Shown in pieces: positions 28,145-36,797 of a DNA stretch of 64,000 bases. The DNA is from Celeribacter halophilus (lineage in GTDB: Bacteria > Pseudomonadota > Alphaproteobacteria > Rhodobacterales > Rhodobacteraceae), in contig NZ_FORY01000001.1 in assembly GCF_900114135.1 (NCBI RefSeq), positions 1-64,000 of the forward strand, read 5' to 3'. The notes under the pieces are model-generated. The model did no database searches. It was not told the origin of the DNA and worked only from the letters and a program-made list of their open reading frames with translations. Numbering within the stretch: the first letter of the stretch is position 1; every line of letters starts with the position of its first letter. A program made the position numbers and the translations under genes.

Positions 28145-28771
28145 ATCGACGATGGTCGCCTCAGTCGCCGCGCGCAGCTCGTCTTCGCTGACGCCATCGG
28201 CAAGCTCGACGATCTTCAGCCCGCCCTCGACCACATCCAGCACGCCGAGATTGGTGATGACGCGATCTACCACGCCCTGACCCGTCAGCGGCAGGGTGCA
28301 TTTATGCAAGAGTTTCGAATCGCCGTGTTTGTTGGTGTGATCCATCACCACCACCACGCGGCCCACACCGGCGACGAGATCCATCGCGCCGCCCATGCCT
28401 TTGACGAGCTTGCCAGGGATCATCCAGTTCGCCAGATCGCCCTTTTCGTCCACTTCCATCGCGCCGAGGATGGCCATGGCGATTTTGCCGCCACGGATCA
28501 TGCCAAATGAAAAGGCGCTGTCGAAATAGGCGGTGTTGGGCAGTTCCGTGATGGTTTGCTTGCCAGCGTTGATCAGGTCGGGGTCCTCTTCGCCCTCATA
28601 GGGGAAAGGGCCCATGCCCAACATGCCGTTTTCCGATTGCAGTGTCACGGTGACGCCTTCGGGGATGAAATTCGGCACCAGTGTAGGGATGCCGATCCCG
28701 AGGTTCACATAGGTGCCGTCTTCAAGCTCTTGTGCGGCGCGCGCCGCCATCTGGTTACGATCCCAAGCCAT
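28142..28771 (-). CDS. scoB: 3-oxoacid CoA-transferase subunit B
   Basis: A 209-residue B subunit of the succinyl-CoA:3-oxoacid CoA-transferase family. The SENGMLG motif holds the catalytic glutamate that forms the enzyme-CoA thioester, and GIGIPTLV and [19 protein letters not shown] are characteristic. It transfers CoA between succinyl-CoA and acetoacetate or related acids (ketone-body and short-chain acyl use). GGAGGAGA lies 6 bases before the ATG at 28771. Unusually, it is separated from scoA by two unrelated genes, with 35 bases to the preceding one, in apparent single-transcript order. Confidence 0.9.
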   Translation of the reverse strand: MAWDRNQMAARAAQELEDGTYVNLGIGIPTLVPNFIPEGVTVTLQSENGMLGMGPFPYEGEEDPDLINAGKQTITELPNTAYFDSAFSFGMIRGGKIAMAILGAMEVDEKGDLANWMIPGKLVKGMGGAMDLVAGVGRVVVVMDHTNKHGDSKLLHKCTLPLTGQGVVDRVITNLGVLDVVEGGLKIVELADGVSEDELRAATEATIVD

Positions 28772-28806
28772 GTTTTCTCTCCTCCATTTGCCGGTGTTGC
28801 GTCCGG

Positions 28807-29610
28807 CTAACCTGTCTTTAACTGTTGCGCCGGAGCGGTGATGCCGCTTTCCGGTGTCTGTCCGAGGCAGCGTTGCGCGAAGGCGCAAAACACCTGCCAT
28901 CCATAATCTGCATTCATGTGTCGGTGGTCGACCTTGTCAGGGGGGGCGGACTGGTCCGTGTCGGCGCGGGCAAAGTGGTCGGCGGTCATGAACTGGCCCG
29001 CACGGGTTTGCCGGGGTTGCAAAAGCACGTTCAGACCGGCCTTGTGCATTTCCTCTTCGATGATCTGCTCGTAGAGCGCCATCCACTTCGCCCCGTGGGC
29101 GCGTTTGCCGAGTGCGGCGAGGGCATATTCATGTCCGGCACCGAGACGGGTGGAGCGTGCAAGCGGGTAGGGGGCGGGCAGAAAGCAGGCGCGGCTGTCC
29201 CGCCCGAACCGTTCCAGCAGGCGCTCGGCGCGTCTGGCAACCGTGCCGCGTATCAGATCCGCGAGTGCTGCGCTGGAGATAAAGGCACGTCCCGTGCGTT
29301 CCGGCTCTTCAAGCACATCATGGAACACCATAAGCCGCATGACATGGTTGAGCGCATAGCGTTCTCCGACATGCAGGATATGGGAGAAGGGCGCGAAATC
29401 GATCTCGCGGCGGTCCATCCACGCCAGTTGTCGCGGCATGCTCTCGGGGGCACGGAACACACCGCCTTCGTAGATCGCGCTGCTATAGACGCGCCCCGGC
29501 AGACCGAAATAGCTGACATCCAGATCGGGGAAGCCCGCCGCGATGGCGTCGCGGGCGGTATAGAAGGCTCCTGTGTGCGAGGTGCCGATGATGAGGATTT
29601 TCTCTCTCAT
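28807..29610 (-). CDS. SGNH-hydrolase-like protein, inserted in the CoA-transferase operon
   Basis: A 267-residue soluble protein starting [22 protein letters not shown] (9-12) takes the place of the GDS block I of SGNH/GDSL-type enzymes. A later [21 protein letters not shown]-like histidine-rich stretch (around 212-232) may carry the block V Asp/His. The rest is unrecognised. It overlaps the GSCFA gene upstream by 4 bases (ATGA), so the two are translationally coupled and probably act together, for instance as esterase/acyltransferase on a polysaccharide. That function is inference. Confidence 0.6.
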   Translation of the reverse strand: MREKILIIGTSHTGAFYTARDAIAAGFPDLDVSYFGLPGRVYSSAIYEGGVFRAPESMPRQLAWMDRREIDFAPFSHILHVGERYALNHVMRLMVFHDVLEEPERTGRAFISSAALADLIRGTVARRAERLLERFGRDSRACFLPAPYPLARSTRLGAGHEYALAALGKRAHGAKWMALYEQIIEEEMHKAGLNVLLQPRQTRAGQFMTADHFARADTDQSAPPDKVDHRHMNADYGWQVFCAFAQRCLGQTPESGITAPAQQLKTG

Positions 29611-30659
29611 GAGCGTGCCGCCTCGATCAGGGCCTCTTCGCAGATCAGATCGGCCTCGTCCGCATCATCCTCGAAACGGTCTTGCGTTGGCCCGTCCGTT
29701 GCAGAGGCATCGGGCGCATGGGCCTGAAAGAACATCCGCATGGCGGCTGTGACGCCTTCTTCGGTCACGCTGCGCAGGTTGTTCTTGTAGAACCGGCCTC
29801 CTGCGGCGGGGTTGGTGATGAGCTCAAATGAGGGGAAATAATCGACGTCTTCATATTTCGCGGCCATTTCCCCCGCCGCCCCGCGGAGCACGGCTTTGGA
29901 ATAGCTGGTGGAGACCAGCACATGCTTGTCTGTCGCCGTGGCGGTGAGCGGCACGGGAGATACGGTGAGCAACATCTTGAGGTCGGGGCGCAGGGCTTTG
30001 AGCCGCGTGCGCAGGGCCTCAAGGTCTTTGCGCACCTCCGGCAGGGTGAAGTTGTGAAAGCCGTAGACCTCCGGATCGAAATGACCGGCGAGCGTGCCGG
30101 GGGCGGTCGGGTAGACCGTGCCGCTTTCCTTGTGACGCCAGACCTCGGTCAGTCCGAGGGTGAAGACGAACACCTCCGCCCGTTTGACGGCGCGCAGGAC
30201 GCGGCGCAAATGGACGGAACGGGCCTCCATGACATGCTCTGCGCTTTCCAGCCCGAGCGGTTCGGCATTCGGGCGCTGGGCGTCGAAATACCGCCCGTCG
30301 CGGGTCCAGATCGGTTCTGCGGGGCGGATCTCTCCCAGTGCCTCGCGCAAAAGCTGGAGCATCTGCCGTGCGGTGTAGATGTTGCCATAGCGCGCGGAAT
30401 AGAGCCCGTAGCCGTAACGGTTGAGCACCGCACGCGGGATCGGACCTTGCGGGGTTTCCACGTCAATCACCGCCCAGTTGCGCGCCGCAAGCGCACGGTG
30501 GACATGCTGGGCGAAACAGCTTCCCGCCGTCATGATTTTGGTGTCGGGGGTAACCGGAAATTTGGGCAGATAAACCCCGTCAATCGCCAAAGGGTCAACT
30601 TCGGCGACACCGCTCCGCCAGAGGGCGGAGGCAGACAGGGTATCATAGGGGCTGCCCAA
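29607..30659 (-). CDS. GSCFA-domain protein, inserted in the CoA-transferase operon
   Basis: A 350-residue protein with the name-giving GSCFA motif at 46-50 (TAGSCFAQHVHRAL), and the other family blocks YGNIYTARQM, FVFTLGLTEVW, and VSPVPLTAT. GSCFA proteins are predicted SGNH-like hydrolases, often near exopolysaccharide genes, with no established activity known to me. The start is TTG at 30659 with AAGGA about 9 bases upstream, only 12 bases after the scoA stop. It is followed by the coupled SGNH-like gene. The Asp/Glu-rich C-terminus (DRFEDDADEADLICEE) is unusual. Confidence 0.8.
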   Translation of the reverse strand: MGSPYDTLSASALWRSGVAEVDPLAIDGVYLPKFPVTPDTKIMTAGSCFAQHVHRALAARNWAVIDVETPQGPIPRAVLNRYGYGLYSARYGNIYTARQMLQLLREALGEIRPAEPIWTRDGRYFDAQRPNAEPLGLESAEHVMEARSVHLRRVLRAVKRAEVFVFTLGLTEVWRHKESGTVYPTAPGTLAGHFDPEVYGFHNFTLPEVRKDLEALRTRLKALRPDLKMLLTVSPVPLTATATDKHVLVSTSYSKAVLRGAAGEMAAKYEDVDYFPSFELITNPAAGGRFYKNNLRSVTEEGVTAAMRMFFQAHAPDASATDGPTQDRFEDDADEADLICEEALIEAARS

Positions 30660-30671
30660 ACCGTGTTTTCC

Positions 30672-31376
30672 TTACGCTGCCGGACGCGGGCGCGTGGTGC
30701 GTTGCTCGATGCGCTTTTCGTGTTCGCCCTGAATGAGGCGATGGACATAGACGCCGGGCATATGGATGTGATCGGGGTCGAGCGAGCCTGTGGGCACGAT
30801 CTCCTCGACTTCCATCACGCAGATTTTGCCACACATGGCGGCGGGCGGATTGAAGTTGCGCGCGGTCTTGCGGAAAATCGCGTTGCCGGTCTCGTCGGCC
30901 TTCCATGCTTTCACGATGGAGAGATCGGCAAAAATGCCTTCCTCCATGATATAGGTCTCTCCGTTAAACTCGCGGTGGTCCTTGCCCTCGGCAATCACGG
31001 TGCCAACGCCGGTCTTGGTGTAGAAACCGGGGATGCCCGCGCCACCTGCACGCATACGCTCGGCCAAGGTGCCCTGCGGGTTGAACTCAAGCTCCAGCTC
31101 GCCTGAAAGATACTGGCGCATGAATTCGGCATTTTCGCCCACATAGGAGGACATCATCTTTTTGATCTGGCGGGTTTCCAGAAGCTTGCCGAGGCCAAAC
31201 CCGTCCACGCCCGCATTGTTCGAGGCCACGGTGAGGTCTTTGACCCCGCTTTCGACAATGGCTTCGATCAGAAGCTCGGGGATGCCGCACAGGCCAAAAC
31301 CGCCCGCAGCAATCAGCATCCCGTCCTGCAATACCCCGTCGAGGGCCTCTTTGGCCGATCCGTATACTTTATTCAT
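30672..31376 (-). CDS. scoA: 3-oxoacid CoA-transferase subunit A
   Basis: A 234-residue A subunit of the CoA-transferase. It shows the glycine-rich [13 protein letters not shown] near residue 22-34 and [14 protein letters not shown], both family hallmarks, plus [16 protein letters not shown]. It forms a heterotetramer with ScoB. It is first in the four-gene unit scoA, GSCFA, SGNH-like, scoB. The C-terminal tail ([15 protein letters not shown]) is extended compared with many homologues. Confidence 0.9.
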   Translation of the reverse strand: MNKVYGSAKEALDGVLQDGMLIAAGGFGLCGIPELLIEAIVESGVKDLTVASNNAGVDGFGLGKLLETRQIKKMMSSYVGENAEFMRQYLSGELELEFNPQGTLAERMRAGGAGIPGFYTKTGVGTVIAEGKDHREFNGETYIMEEGIFADLSIVKAWKADETGNAIFRKTARNFNPPAAMCGKICVMEVEEIVPTGSLDPDHIHMPGVYVHRLIQGEHEKRIEQRTTRPRPAA

Positions 31377-31506
31377 GTCTCTCCTCCACGAAATCCGTTT
31401 GCCCGATTAATGGGATTATTGGGGCCCAAGTCAATTCTTTGCTGCGCCGCAACACTAGCTCTGCGCCTGTGGCGGCGCGAAATAAGAAAAGCTGTGTCCT
31501 GCTATC

Positions 31507-31518
31507 ATAATATATTAT
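31507..31518. promoter_or_regulatory. Perfect AT palindrome upstream of the metallo-hydrolase gene
   Basis: ATAATATATTAT is a 12-bp perfect inverted repeat, about 80 bases before the ATG at 31599. It could be the operator of an ArsR-type sulfide-responsive regulator such as BigR, which controls related hydrolases in other alphaproteobacteria, but no regulator gene is present here. Confidence 0.35.
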
Positions 31519-31598
31519 TTTTGTCGGACTTGATTCCGAAACAGGTCACATCATATGCAAAAGTAAGAATATGAAATGACGCGCAAAGGATATTAGAC

Positions 31599-32498
31599 AT
31601 GCAGGTTTTCCCAAGTTCCGGTGCCGCCGGAAGCCCCGATGTTGCCGCCTTCTACGAGGAGGCCAGTGGTTCCTGGCAATATATCGTCTCGGACCCGGCA
31701 ACCAAATCCGCCGCAATTATTGATCCGGTTCTCGATTTTGATCCGGCCTCAGGTGCGACATGGACCGCCAGCGCCGACGTGCTGCTCGACTATGTGAAGC
31801 AAGAAGGGCTGAAGGTCGTCTGGGTGCTGGACACGCATCCCCATGCGGACCATTTTTCCTCCGCGCCCTATCTGGCGGAAAAACTCGGTGCGCCGCAGGC
31901 GATTGGCAAGAAGGTTCTCGATGTGCAGAACATCTGGGCCGATCTCTATGCCAATGACAGCCTCAAGAACCGTCCGGACTACTGGGATCGACTGTTCGAA
32001 GCGGGTGACACGTTCGGGATCGGCAATCTGAAGGGCGAGGTGATTCTGTCTACTGGACACACGCTGGCCTCCATCACCTATGTCATAGGAGATGCGGTCT
32101 TTGCCCATGACACATTCATGGTGCCCGACAGCGGGACCTCTCGCGCTGACTTTCCCGGCGGCTCGTCAGAGGAACTCTGGAACAGTTTGCAAACCATTCT
32201 GGCCATGCCTGACAACACGCGTATCTTTGTGGGGCATGACTACCGCAAAGGCGGGCGTGAGGAGGCCTGTATGGCCACTGTGGCGGAGCACAAAGCCTCG
32301 AATATCCATGTGAAAGACGGGATTTCGAAAGAGGAATTTATCCGGACGCGTGATGCGCGTGATGCGACCCTGCCTTTGCCGGCGCGGATGCTCTATGCGC
32401 TTCAGGTCAATATTCGGGGCGGGCGTTTGCCGGAGCCGGATGACAAGGGCAGGGCGGTGTTCTCCATTCCCGTCAACCGGTTCAAACCAAAGTTCTGA
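31599..32498 (+). CDS. Metallo-beta-lactamase-fold hydrolase (persulfide dioxygenase/Blh-like)
   Basis: A 299-residue protein with the MBL metal motif HPHADH (80-85), TGHT containing the next His ligand, AHDTFMVPDSG with the bridging Asp, and GHDY with the last His. The arrangement and the VWVLDTHPHADHFSSA and IFVGHDYR segments resemble persulfide dioxygenase/ETHE1 and Blh proteins, which oxidise glutathione persulfide in sulfide detoxification. The glyoxalase II branch is possible but less likely. An AAAGGA site lies about 9 bases upstream. No rhodanese or transporter neighbour is present, so sulfide metabolism is inferred from sequence only. Confidence 0.75.
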   Translation: MQVFPSSGAAGSPDVAAFYEEASGSWQYIVSDPATKSAAIIDPVLDFDPASGATWTASADVLLDYVKQEGLKVVWVLDTHPHADHFSSAPYLAEKLGAPQAIGKKVLDVQNIWADLYANDSLKNRPDYWDRLFEAGDTFGIGNLKGEVILSTGHTLASITYVIGDAVFAHDTFMVPDSGTSRADFPGGSSEELWNSLQTILAMPDNTRIFVGHDYRKGGREEACMATVAEHKASNIHVKDGISKEEFIRTRDARDATLPLPARMLYALQVNIRGGRLPEPDDKGRAVFSIPVNRFKPKF

Positions 32499-32506
32499 AT
32501 GAAACA

Positions 32507-32530
32507 GGGCGCCTTTGAGGGCGCCCTTTA
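32507..32530. terminator. Terminator between the MBL-fold gene and topA
   Basis: GGGCGCC-TTTGAG-GGCGCCC followed by TTTAATC; convergent genes end on both sides. Confidence 0.75.
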
Positions 32531-32545
32531 ATCATTCTGTGGCGA

Positions 32546-35224
32546 TTATTCGACGATATCACCATCATCATTTGAAGAGGCTGTTGTCTTCTTAGCCGCA
32601 GCTTTCTTTTTCGCCGGAGCTTTCTTCGCCGCCGGCTTTTTCTTCGGCGCGGCTTTTTTCTTGGCGGGGGCTTTCTTTTTGCCGCCCTTGGCCGCCTTCT
32701 CCGCGATCAGTTCTACCGCCTGCTCCATGGTCAGGTCTTCCGGTTTGATGTCTTTGGGCAGGGTCGCATTGACCTTTTCCCATTTCACATAGGGGCCATA
32801 GCGCCCCTCCATCACATTCACCGGCCCGCCGCCATCGGGATGCTCGCCCAGTTCTTTCAACGGCTTCGCCGCCGCCGAGCGCCCGCGTCCCGGATTGTTG
32901 CGCTTCTCGGTGATCAGCTCCACCGCGCGGTTCATACCGCATTCGAACACGTCATTCGGGTCTTTGAGGTTGGCGTAGACGGGCTTGGCCTCATCGGGCA
33001 GCTGGTGCATCAGATAGGGGCCGAACCGTCCGAAATTGGCCTTGATCATGCCGCCTTCGGGATGTTCGCCGATCTCGCGGGGCAGAGACAGAAGCGTGAG
33101 TGCTTTCTCAAGGTCCATGTCGTCTTTCGACCAGCCCTTGGGCAGGGAGGCGCGTGGCGGTTTCTTGTTTTCGGGTGTTGGCTCCCCGCGTTGCACATAG
33201 GGGCCGAACCGTCCGGATTTGAGCCAGATTTCGTCGCCGTTGTCCTCGCCCAGAAGACGTTCATCCCCTTCGGCACCTTCGCCCGCAATCGGACGTGTGT
33301 AGGTGCATTCGGGATAGTTGGAACAACCGACAAACCCGCCCGTGCGCGAGGTTTTCAGATGGAGCGAGCCTTGACCGCATTTCGGACAGACGCGCGGATC
33401 GGAGCCATCCTCGCGCGGCGGGTAAAGCTGCGGGGCGAGCGCGTCGTCGAGCTTGTCGAGCACTTCGGAGATGCGCAGGTCGGAGGTTTCCGCAATGGCC
33501 GCATGGAAGTCGCGCCAGAATTTCGCCAGAACCTCTTTGTAATCGAGTTCGCCCGCCGAGATTTCGTCAAGCTCCTCTTCGAGATTCGCGGTGAATTCAT
33601 AGCCCACATATTTGCGGAAGAAATTCATCAGGAAGATCGTGACGATCCGGCCCTTGTCCTCGGGAATCAGGCGGTTCTGTTCCTTGCGCACATATTCGCG
33701 GTCGACAATCGTCGTCAGCACGGAGGCATAGGTGGACGGGCGCCCGATGCCCAGTTCTTCCATGCGCTTGACCAAGGTGGCCTCGGTGTAGCGCGGCGGC
33801 GGGTTGGTGTGGTGCTGAAGCCCCATAACGGCGTCTTCCGCGCCCAGAATCGCCTCTTTTTCGGCGGCTTGGGCCTTGAGCCCGCCCGCCACTTTTTTCA
33901 GAGCCTCACCCTGCGTGATCTGCGGCAGGCGGCCCTCGTCGTCCTCCTCCACATCATCGCGGCCTTCGGTATAGACCGCCATGAACCCGTCAAAGACAAC
34001 GACCTGACCGGTGGCACGCAGCACAACCTCATGGTCGTCTGAGGCGATGTCCACGGTGGTGCGTTCGAGTTTCGCGCCTTCCATCTGGGCGGCGATGGTG
34101 CGTTTCCAGATCAGGTCGTAGAGCTTGCGCTGGTCGGCGTCGCTCAGATTGACCTTGTCGGGGGCGGCGAACATATCCGTCGGGCGGATACATTCGTGGG
34201 CCTCTTGGGCGTTTTTGGCTTTGTTCTTATAAATCCGCGGGCTTTGGGGCACATATTGATCGCCATAGCGGTCTTTGATGGCCTCACGGGCCTGCGCGAC
34301 CGCTTCGGGGGCCATGTCGATGCCGTCGGTCCGCATATAGGTGATGAGACCCGCCTCATAGAGCCGCTGCGCCGAATTCATCGTCTGGCGTGCACCCATG
34401 CCGAATTTACGGCTGGCTTCCTGTTGCAGCGTCGAGGTCATGAAAGGCGCGGATGGGTTGCGCGAGCCGGGTTTGGCTTCGACAGAAGCGACTTTGAGCG
34501 CCCGCGAACTGACCGCCTGAACGGCCATTTCTGCGCTCATCCGGTCTTTCAGGTCGAATTTGTCGAGCTTCTTGCCGGAAAGCTGGGTCAGGCGTGCTTC
34601 GAAACTCTGCCCGCGCGGCGTTTCCAGAAGCGCCTTGACGGTCCAGTATTCCTGCGGGTTGAAGGCTTCGATCTCCTGCTCACGCTCGACGATCAGGCGC
34701 AGACAGACCGACTGCACCCGCCCTGCGGAGCGCGCACCGGGCAGTTTGCGCCACAGAACGGGGGAGAGGTTGAAGCCCACAAGATAATCCAGAGCGCGGC
34801 GCGCCAGATAGGCGTCGACCAGCGGCACATCGACCTGACGCGGGTGCTTCATGGCCTCCAGAATGGCGGGCTTGGTGATGGCGTTGAAGGTCACGCGCGA
34901 CACGGCGGTGGATTTCTTGATCGCGCGACGTTTGGTCAGAGCCTCCTGCAAGTGCCACGAAATCGCCTCCCCTTCGCGATCGGGGTCAGTCGCGAGGATC
35001 AGTTCGTCGTCGTCTTTGAGCGCATCTGCGATGGCTTTGACGTGTTTGCGACTGTCCGCGCCGATCTCCCATTTCATCTCGAATTCATGGTCCGGATCGA
35101 CAGAGCCATCTTTCGGCGGCAGGTCGCGAACGTGGCCGTAGGAGGCCAGCACCGTGTAATCCTTGCCCAGATACTTGTTGATCGTTTTGGCCTTGGCCGG
35201 GGATTCGACAACAACAACTGGCAT
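32546..35224 (-). CDS. topA: DNA topoisomerase I
   Basis: An 892-residue type IA topoisomerase that relaxes negative supercoils. The Toprim domain (VVVESPAKAKTINKYL, DPDREGEAISWHL) is followed by the catalytic region with the active tyrosine in ITYMRTDG, and a C-terminal zinc module (CPKCGQGSLHL, CSNYPECTY). After that come three glycine-rich FGRFGPYL-type repeats and a very Lys/Ala-rich tail (about 840-885), which resembles the DNA-binding tails common in high-GC bacteria. Length is in the normal range. Terminator downstream shared with the MBL gene. Confidence 0.96.
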   Translation of the reverse strand: MPVVVVESPAKAKTINKYLGKDYTVLASYGHVRDLPPKDGSVDPDHEFEMKWEIGADSRKHVKAIADALKDDDELILATDPDREGEAISWHLQEALTKRRAIKKSTAVSRVTFNAITKPAILEAMKHPRQVDVPLVDAYLARRALDYLVGFNLSPVLWRKLPGARSAGRVQSVCLRLIVEREQEIEAFNPQEYWTVKALLETPRGQSFEARLTQLSGKKLDKFDLKDRMSAEMAVQAVSSRALKVASVEAKPGSRNPSAPFMTSTLQQEASRKFGMGARQTMNSAQRLYEAGLITYMRTDGIDMAPEAVAQAREAIKDRYGDQYVPQSPRIYKNKAKNAQEAHECIRPTDMFAAPDKVNLSDADQRKLYDLIWKRTIAAQMEGAKLERTTVDIASDDHEVVLRATGQVVVFDGFMAVYTEGRDDVEEDDEGRLPQITQGEALKKVAGGLKAQAAEKEAILGAEDAVMGLQHHTNPPPRYTEATLVKRMEELGIGRPSTYASVLTTIVDREYVRKEQNRLIPEDKGRIVTIFLMNFFRKYVGYEFTANLEEELDEISAGELDYKEVLAKFWRDFHAAIAETSDLRISEVLDKLDDALAPQLYPPREDGSDPRVCPKCGQGSLHLKTSRTGGFVGCSNYPECTYTRPIAGEGAEGDERLLGEDNGDEIWLKSGRFGPYVQRGEPTPENKKPPRASLPKGWSKDDMDLEKALTLLSLPREIGEHPEGGMIKANFGRFGPYLMHQLPDEAKPVYANLKDPNDVFECGMNRAVELITEKRNNPGRGRSAAAKPLKELGEHPDGGGPVNVMEGRYGPYVKWEKVNATLPKDIKPEDLTMEQAVELIAEKAAKGGKKKAPAKKKAAPKKKPAAKKAPAKKKAAAKKTTASSNDDGDIVE

Positions 35225-35443
35225 GGACGGTCCTTAAGATTCTCGTGTGAATGGGGCTTATGGCGGCGGAAAATGGTCTGAGCCTGTGGGGAATGTCAAT
35301 GCAAAGCGTTGATTATTGTGTCGCAGCCTTCTGCTTTTCTTTTTTGTCCCGACGAAACTGTGACCTTAGGGATCGGCGTAAAGAGACGCGAGGCGAGGCT
35401 GTTATGGGTGAGGCCGGAGGTGGCTGTGGCGCGCTTCCGGCCC

Positions 35444-36631
35444 CTATCCCAGCGCCAGCATGCCACCGGGTTTGCGTGCGATCCGGCCATCGAGTTCAAG
35501 GTTGAGAATCTCCGCACTGGCACGTTCGGGCGCCACGCCGAGGTCGCGGATGAGGTCGTCCTCGGGCAGGGGAGCGCCGGACAGGCGGGAGAGAATCTCC
35601 CGATGGAGGGCGGCGTGATCGGCCAGAGTACGGGTCTCTGCGGGGGCCGCAGGCACGGGGATGGCCTCTTGCGGGGTCGTCATGGCGGTCTGGGCCAGCG
35701 GCGAGGCGGCGGCCAGTGTGTCGATCACATCGCGGGCGCTGCGAATGAGGGTGGCCCCGTCGCGCAACAGGATGTTGCAGCCCGCCGAGCGTGCATCAAA
35801 CGGATGCCCCGGCACGGCCATGACCTCCCGCCCCTGATCCAGCGCATTGCCTGCGGTGAGAAGCGAGCCGGAGCGTGCGGCGGCCTCGACGACGATGGTG
35901 GCGCGGGCCAGACCGGAGACGATCCGGTTGCGCATCGGAAAGTGGCGGGCAAAGGGTTTCATGCCGAACGGTTGCTCGGACAACAGCAGGCCCGACTCGG
36001 CCATGCTATGATAAAGCGCGGTGTTTTCTGCGGGGTAGATCTGGTCCAGACCACCGGCCAGCACAGCGAGCGTGCCGGTGTCCAAGGCCGCCTCATGTGC
36101 GCTTGCGTCGATCCCCCGGGCAAGGCCGGAGGCGATAGCAAATCCTTCAGCACCAAGATCGCGGCTGAGTGTGCGGGCGAAGCGATGGCCCAGAGAGGAG
36201 GCATTGCGCGCGCCTACGATGGCCAGCGCGGGACGTTCGAGCAGGGAAAGATCGCCCTTGACCCAGAGCGCGGGCGGCGCGTCGTCGATCTGTGCCAGAA
36301 GTGCGGGATAGTCGGGATCGCCACGCAGCAGGAGCCGCGCACCCTGTTTGCGCCCCGCCCGCAGTTCCGCGTCGATCACGCCTTGAGGGCAAATCTGATA
36401 ATCGGAAACACCGGCCTGACGGGCGATTTCGGGCAGGGCCTCAAGGGCTGCGGCCGCATCGCCGTGTTCTTTCATCAGTCGGTAAAAGGTGCTCACGCCA
36501 ACGCGGCGAGAGCGCAAGAGGCGAAGCCAGATGGCCCGATCTTCCTCGGTGTGGGGTGGGGTGAGGGGGTGGTGGGAAGGGATGAAATCCAAGGAACCAA
36601 CTCTCTCCGTCTCTTGCCCCTTCACATTCAC
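35444..36631 (-). CDS. dprA: DNA-processing protein DprA
   Basis: A 395-residue protein that in transformable bacteria loads RecA onto incoming single-stranded DNA. It contains an N-terminal helical (SAM-like) region, the Rossmann core (IVGARNASSLGHRFARTLS, FAIASGLARGIDASAHEAAL, VLAGGLDQIYPAEN), and a C-terminal winged helix (DLIRDLGVAPERASAEILNLELDG). The start is uncertain: the GTG at 36631 has no clear ribosome-binding site, while TTG at 36592 has GGAGAG upstream and would trim 13 residues. Transcribed towards topA with 219 bases between. Confidence 0.92.
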   Translation of the reverse strand: MNVKGQETERVGSLDFIPSHHPLTPPHTEEDRAIWLRLLRSRRVGVSTFYRLMKEHGDAAAALEALPEIARQAGVSDYQICPQGVIDAELRAGRKQGARLLLRGDPDYPALLAQIDDAPPALWVKGDLSLLERPALAIVGARNASSLGHRFARTLSRDLGAEGFAIASGLARGIDASAHEAALDTGTLAVLAGGLDQIYPAENTALYHSMAESGLLLSEQPFGMKPFARHFPMRNRIVSGLARATIVVEAAARSGSLLTAGNALDQGREVMAVPGHPFDARSAGCNILLRDGATLIRSARDVIDTLAAASPLAQTAMTTPQEAIPVPAAPAETRTLADHAALHREILSRLSGAPLPEDDLIRDLGVAPERASAEILNLELDGRIARKPGGMLALG

Positions 36632-36743
36632 TCAAAATGGTTAATGAGCAGTTACCAAAAACAGGAAAATTTGGCTTTTTTCGCAAACAAACGAAGTTTT
36701 TCGCTTCGGTCATGCCAGATACGGACAGGCCTGAGACGGGACA

Positions 36744-36772
36744 CCCAAGGCGGTTGTGAGCCCCGCCTTGGG
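36744..36772. terminator. Stem-loop after tldD
   Basis: CCCAAGGCGG-loop-CCGCCTTGGG is a perfect 10-bp stem located 25 bases beyond the tldD stop codon. No strong T-run follows, so it may terminate poorly or protect the 3' end. Confidence 0.4.
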
Positions 36773-36797
36773 GCTAGAGCAATCTGGAGGAGGGCGC

